Shown: positions 59,191 to 64,000 of the stretch, piece by piece
How positions within the stretch are numbered: the stretch's first letter is position 1
Layout of the letters: every line of letters begins with the position of its first letter
From: Rutstroemia sp. NJR-2017a BVV2
Taxonomy: Eukaryota > Ascomycota > Leotiomycetes > Helotiales > Rutstroemiaceae
Assembly: GCA_002946415.1 (NCBI GenBank)
Contig: NJPS01000046.1
Span: 372,001 to 436,000, forward strand
Direction of reading: 5' to 3'
DNA: 64,000 nucleotides
The notes under the pieces: generated by a model
Database searches by the model: none
The model's input: only the letters and a program-made list of their open reading frames with translations
What the model was told of the DNA's origin: nothing
Translations under genes and position numbers: made by a program

Positions 59191-61572
59191 TTCAGGTTGT
59201 AGCTGTGAAATATATGAGATACCTGATAATATCTGGATATTTCCTTCACCGCTGCGCTGCGCGCCGTGCGCACAAATAGGATGAAAGGAGCAAGATACCG
59301 TGGTAACTAACCGGGTAGAAAAGCAAGTTGAAAGGTGAAAGTAGAAACATGCGAAGAAAGTTCGAATTCACTTTCTGAGATATCTGATGTGAGCCGGAGA
59401 GCAAGTGGGTATGCAATACCCTGCCATGGAGATATGCTGTGTCTACATAGACGGTGGTCGGGTTGCGGTGTACTTGTACTAAAAAGCGTGTCTACTTGAC
59501 AAAGTTAAGGGCGTCACCACGACATGCACTTGAGAAGTTATTAGTAATAGTGGTACTTTTCAAGCCCACTAAATCATGGATAGCCGTAAAATGGGGGTAC
59601 TCTCGCCATAATACGCTATGATATCATTACCAATAGGAAACTGTAGAATCCAAAGATATGGTAACAATTGGCAGATCGCGACAATTGATTCCGCGGAACT
59701 AGAAATGACAAACCTTTGGCATTTCCAGCAGCCGCAGCCTAGCTAGTCAAGACCACAATTGAAGAATCCTCGGGTACAAGGTGTACCGAGAAATTGTCGT
59801 AGAACCGAAGAGGAGAGGGTCAGTCTCGTCCGACGTTGTACCTGTTACAGCCATGCCCTGACTAAAGGGCCTTCGTGAGGATTTTTTATTTTCTCTTCCA
59901 TGCCAGTGTCAGGTACCAAATGTCAAAATTTCCGTGATTTCCCCAAGATGATCAATGGTGGACATTTGAAAAGCAGTGCAGACTTCTGCGTCGGAGGATT
60001 CTATGTGCTCTTGCGATCGACTGTGCGTGAATATTGTGCTATCGACTAACAGGAATGGAATATAGATTCCAAAAGGAGATATCAGGACTGGGTACCATAG
60101 AAAGAGAGATCGGTTGTGACGGGTAGGAACATCTATATCAGGGTCTGGTATCCATTGAAGAACATGTATTCGCCGTTCAGATTATCGTGATGCAGAGACG
60201 AGAACGGACCCGTGCTAGAAAAGAGATGCGGGAGGGTGCTGTGTAATGATCTTAAATACAGGCGACGAACAACATGCAGGCAACTTATTGTGCATGCTCT
60301 ATCGAGATAAGTTTTGGGATCAGCCCATTTGACAAGCAGTTGTTTGAGATCTGAGATGGGACGAAGGATGTGAATTCCATTCTGCAAAGGTAAGAAATGT
60401 TACTTGTGCTGATCTATCAGTGAAAGTCAAGAATGGTAGTCTTCCACACCTTTTAGAAATGAAGGGATTCGTATCACCTGTATTACTTCCCCTCTAGTGT
60501 CACGTGCAGAATGAACACAACCAAGCAAACAAGACAAACTCTTGCATCCCAAAGAAGACTAGACTTAGAAAAAGCGGCGGAAAATTCTGCACGGAAATTT
60601 CAGCATAAATACTTCGCCTGCCTCCTACGAACCTCTTCTTTTCTCTCTATCATCAGTAGAGGTTATAATTAATACTTATAACATTTTACATAGGGGCTCC
60701 ACTACGGTGGCTTGCTGAGGGTTATTCGCTGTCTTTTCGAAGACAAGAAATGATTTTCCTTCCGTTCCCGGCCCCTTTGAGAAAAGGTGAACACTCTTCC
60801 TAATCAGCCGTCTTCGACAATTCTCGCGGGATTGGACTGTGGGGTGGTCTCTACATATTATCTTTTACCTTCTGTATCGCGTGATGAGGCTCTTTCATCG
60901 TGCTATGTGTGCATGGTGGTGGCTTTAGAATTAAAATAAACATACTGAGCATTCGTGAAGCAGGGAGAGGAAGAAGGAATTGGGCGGGGGTTTCTGTGTC
61001 GTAAAATGGTTGCCTGACTAGACTGCGCGTGCTGTGTGAACGTTGTGCGCTCCGAAATTGTCTGCTGTGTCCCAGCTGCTCGTTTCCAAATCCTCCATTC
61101 TCATGGCACAGCGTGGTCGAGCATGTACAATGTACTCGTTCGTGGTGGGATTCTCATAGCCAAATACTCGGAAGTTGGGATTCGGCACCATATCTGTCTG
61201 TCTGTACCTTGCCCTACAATAGAAAATGTATGACAAGAACATGATAGCGCGTCGGTGAATTAGATTGGACAAAATCACTCAGTTCGTTCCAGCGGTCTCT
61301 GCAGCAGCTGCGACGTACGATAATGCAATTGTCAAATGGCCCCGGATCGTGCCTACAATAAATGCTCAGTCGAGTCCTCATGCATGCAGCTGGTTAATAT
61401 ATGTAAGCCGACAATATTTCTATCCAACAATACTCTGCATAACGAATAACAGCACCACATGTGAGATTGCACAATAATATTGATTGGTCGAATCATTGCT
61501 TGTATTGGATTTTCATCTAGCTACTGCAATATTTCCATTCCATGCCACCATCTCAATAAAGAGCGTGACCAT
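59191..61572. other. Intergenic region, no gene recognised
   Basis: 2.4 kb between the MFS start and the end of the ribosomal gene. It holds the MFS promoter. Frames of 84 aa at 60133-60387 and 86 aa at 61018-61278 (both minus) have no recognisable motif and no splice partners were found. No repeat stands out. Confidence 0.45.
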
Positions 61573-62426
61573 CTAGTACAGGCGCTTGGGAGGAGACATA
61601 GATGCCTTGATCGTCAAGCTGCCAACGTTTTGCCATCCTTTCTTCAACAAAGAGACGAGGTAGTTGATAGCCAACATAATGTTGGAGATCAACTGATCCT
61701 CGGTCATACCGACGTTTCCGACGGCAACACCCATACACAAGACCTTCTTCAATTGGAACTTGATGGTGGACTTGACTTCGTTGATCTTGCCGCTGAGGTC
61801 TTCGTTGTGGGAGACTGGGGTAGGGAATTTACCGGCTGTAGAGTAGATAAATCAGTTTCCTGTGAATTGATGCATGGGCGAGTGGAAAAGACATACCCTT
61901 GGAGAGACCAGGACCCAAGAGACGAGGAATCTGCTTGATCAAGGTGTCGGATGCGACGAAGGCATCGTATTTGCGAGCGAGCTTCTTGATCAATTTCTTG
62001 TTCTTGTTGAGCTTCTTCAAGTCATCAGCAGACATGGCATCAACTCCACCGTGCTTGGCACGATCGATATCGTGCTGGTCACCGAGAATGCTATCCACTA
62101 ATTAGTCCTTCTGCGTCCCAACATTGTTTGAGGTCGAAAGCATACCAGATGGACATGTTTGGGCGGGGAACGACTGGAAGGCGGACGGTTCCAGAGAAAC
62201 GCTTGTCACGTTGGGGATCATAGTTCTTCAAGCCGATTTGGAGTTCGACGGTCTCGAGGAAGTTTCTCTTCTTGGTCTCGAGAGAGTACTCAAGAAGACT
62301 TTGTACGTTGGTACGCACTCCGGCTGTGGCACAAATTCAATCAGTATTCCATCTCCTGCGATTTTGACCCAGAGGATCCGAAGACTAGGGAAGAATAATA
62401 AACATACCGACTGTGATTTTAGACAT
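61573..62426 (-). CDS. RPL10A: 60S ribosomal protein uL1 (L10a)
   Basis: Exons 62408-62426, 62146-62323, 61897-62090 and 61573-61835 join in frame to 217 aa, exactly the eukaryotic L10a/yeast Rpl1 length. It forms the L1 stalk of the large subunit and guides E-site tRNA release. The start [17 protein letters not shown], the segment [41 protein letters not shown] and the C-terminal basic end are all diagnostic. A first intron (84 nt) only 19 nt after the ATG is typical of fungal ribosomal genes. Donors are GTATGT, GTATGC and GTATGT. Confidence 0.97.
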
Positions 62427-62962
62427 GATGACAGTCTTCCAGTAGAATTGATAAAGTTCTAATGGTGAGGATTTGCGTAATTACTGTCGTTGAAGAGAAA
62501 AGAAGTCGTAAATTCAAATTGTGTGGTGGTGGGGAAAAACTTTGGAAAATTTTAGCGAGTATTATGTAATCAACACTGTCCTATCATTGGATTGTTCTAG
62601 CCTTTCTTCCTCCGCTGACCGAGACCTATGCCACTTCATATTTCATGCGTTTGCGTTTAACTTACTACAAGAGATTAAAGAGGCTACACCTTAACTCAGT
62701 CTTCCGATATCTTGGGGTTTGGTCCACGCAATCTAAGAGTCTACTTGGTTCTTTCTTAGTCTACCAATAGTCATTGATGCAGTTCCAACAGGTCGAAGCT
62801 CAACTGTTCCCAGAATATATGTTCAATTCTTTCCCTTAACTGATGAATATATAACGAGTGTATCTATACGTCAAGCAAAACGAAACATTTCAATCATTGC
62901 ATCTGCCAAAAGCACACCCGCTTCAAGAACTCCAAACCCCTCTAGCTGAGGCGATCCCCAGT
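62427..62962. other. Intergenic region (L10a promoter / secreted-protein 3' flank)
   Basis: About 540 bp with the ribosomal gene's promoter and the 3' flank of the small secreted protein gene. No specific site was identified. Confidence 0.45.
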
Positions 62963-63399
62963 TCATCCCACAGTCACAGTGACAGTCTCGATCTGTGTGC
63001 GGCAACCCACTTGGCAAGTTGGGCAGAACGGTGCTGCTGTCGCAGTAACGGTCGGTGTGATCGGGCAATTAGTGTTCGGACCCGGGACGGTGACTGTCGT
63101 TGGTTTGAGTACGATACAGTTGGGGTGGGGTGGGCACGTAGCCGGTTGGAGTGGGCAGTTCACTGTTCTTGCTTAGTCTTTTGCATGACTGTTTGGATAG
63201 AATGGTAAATACCTTTGCCTGTGTAATCGACGGTTGTAGTCGAGGTCCAGCAAGTTGTGGCAGCAGCCGGTGCAGGTCCTGGCAATGCGAGTGCAAGGTT
63301 GCTACAAACTCAAGATTAGCTGAAGCTGCGTGAACGGTCTTTGAAGAGGTACTCATACCCTAAGAACGCAGCAACGAAAAAGCTTTGAATTTTGGCCAT
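62963..63399 (-). CDS. Small secreted Cys-rich protein, unknown function
   Basis: Exons 63359-63399, 63213-63301 and 62963-63162 join in frame to 109 aa; the branch ACTAAG lies just before the last acceptor. A signal peptide (MAKIQSFFVAAFLGNLALAL) is followed by a short Ala/Pro region. The mature part of about 80 residues has 8 cysteines, Pro-rich Cys spacers (NCPLQPATCPPHPNC, FCPTCQVGC) and Thr-Val repeats before the end. No family was recognised; size, secretion and even Cys number fit a wall protein or candidate effector. A TATAAAT element lies about 105 bp upstream of the start. Confidence 0.82.
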
Positions 63400-64000
63400 G
63401 TTGTTTGAGATGTTGAGGATGGTTTTCTGCTCTATGGGAGTGCTATATGATGTTGGAATGATGCCTTTTCAACATTCACAACTTCCAGTGGAACTCGACA
63501 CCATTTATACATTCGACGGTCCGACAGTTCAGTTCACAAGCGGAACTACTTGGAATGCCATGATGCCAGAGGAACTGAAGCCAAAATCTCACGTGTTGCA
63601 CAGCTCGTATTCATTGCTCCTTGCTTCCTCTTTCGACGCGTATGGTACCGACTTTCAGCCCCAAGTTTTTCAACCCTTGCTTGGTTCCCGGTCTTCCGGC
63701 ATACCGCTAATAAGCTTGACGTGGTAGCTTGCATAATCCGGGGTAATTTTGTCGAAGCTTTGACATTTCTCCTTCAAAGTTACCCTGTCTTCGTACCGTG
63801 CAAACGTTTCTGGCAGGGTATTTCCTCCAGATATCCAGGCCCACATCCGAAAGTTAGACTGCGGCTGACCAAAATGGATGTAAAGACAGGGATATAAATA
63901 GACTATTGAGGGTTCAGAACAGCCCAACGTTCTGGCCGATCAGCCTCTTAGCGGTCAGGAAACTTTGATCCGAAAGCTTACATTCACGCCTAATTAAGTG
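63400..64000. other. Right window edge, promoter of the secreted-protein gene
   Basis: 600 bp upstream of the small secreted protein gene. Frames up to 115 aa on both strands show no protein features. Only the TATA-like element at 63503-63509 stands out. Confidence 0.4.
63503..63509 (-). promoter_or_regulatory. TATA box candidate of the secreted-protein gene
   Basis: TATAAAT on the minus strand, about 105 bp upstream of the ATG at 63399. Position and sequence suit a TATA element. Confidence 0.45.

Noticed and set aside
60133..60387. 84-aa minus-strand frame between the MFS and L10a genes
   Set aside because: Short, with no signal peptide, motif or splice partner; compatible with a random open frame.
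1..64000. tRNA genes and CRISPR arrays
   Set aside because: No B-box-like GGTTCRANTCC in a cloverleaf context was noticed on either strand, and no spaced direct repeats were seen. CRISPR arrays are not expected in a fungus. A tRNAscan run would settle the tRNA question.

Overview
The window is nuclear DNA of a filamentous ascomycete. About twenty genes are interrupted by short introns, mostly 45-85 nt, with GT-AG ends and CTAAC/CTGAC-like branch sites. The proteins are typical of this group: an Atg15-type lipase, Paf1, Rer1, 60S uL1/L10a, a Zn(II)2Cys6 regulator with a fungal-specific C-terminal region, a pectate lyase, MFS transporters and a small Cys-rich secreted protein. The pectate lyase and the style of the secreted proteins suggest a plant-associated fungus, perhaps Leotiomycetes such as Sclerotiniaceae; that placement is inference. 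No tRNA, rRNA, CRISPR array or intact transposon was recognised. Exon structures were worked out by hand from reading frames and splice signals; every multi-exon model closes in frame, but none has been tested against transcripts.

Layout. 0.3-4.9 kb: a Cys-rich single-pass membrane protein (-) and phosphoglycerate dehydrogenase (+), divergent. 4.9-19.8 kb: a gene-poor tract of about 15 kb with only one convincing gene, an acidic conserved-looking protein at 11.6-12.4 kb. The rest is pyrimidine tracts, simple repeats and a G-rich element. 19.8-30.5 kb: a dense housekeeping block with a VPS9-domain Rab5 GEF (-), Atg15 lipase (+), Paf1 (-), Rer1 (-) and mitochondrial enoyl-CoA hydratase (+).

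30.7-48.5 kb: an accessory-looking block with a flavin monooxygenase (-), a Ser/Thr-rich single-pass surface protein (+), a short-chain dehydrogenase with an unusual active site (+), a PAPS-type sulfotransferase (+), an arylsulfotransferase-family protein (-) and an MFS transporter (+). The two sulfotransferase-type genes are convergent and the transporter is divergent from the second, so a small sulfo-conjugation/export locus is a reasonable hypothesis. No backbone synthase gene is present.

49.9-59.2 kb: pectate lyase, an SGNH hydrolase, a Zn2Cys6 regulator and a DHA2-like MFS transporter, all on the minus strand. The regulator's zinc cluster is complete only if its first intron uses a GC donor. 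61.5-63.4 kb: ribosomal protein L10a and a small secreted 8-Cys protein (-).

The points most worth a second look are the sulfotransferase/arylsulfotransferase/MFS neighbourhood, the GC-AG intron inside the zinc cluster, the long gene-poor region around the acidic gene, the Cys-Trp modules of the Atg15 tail, the SDR with Arg in place of the catalytic Lys, and a perfect 18-bp inverted repeat near the SGNH hydrolase.
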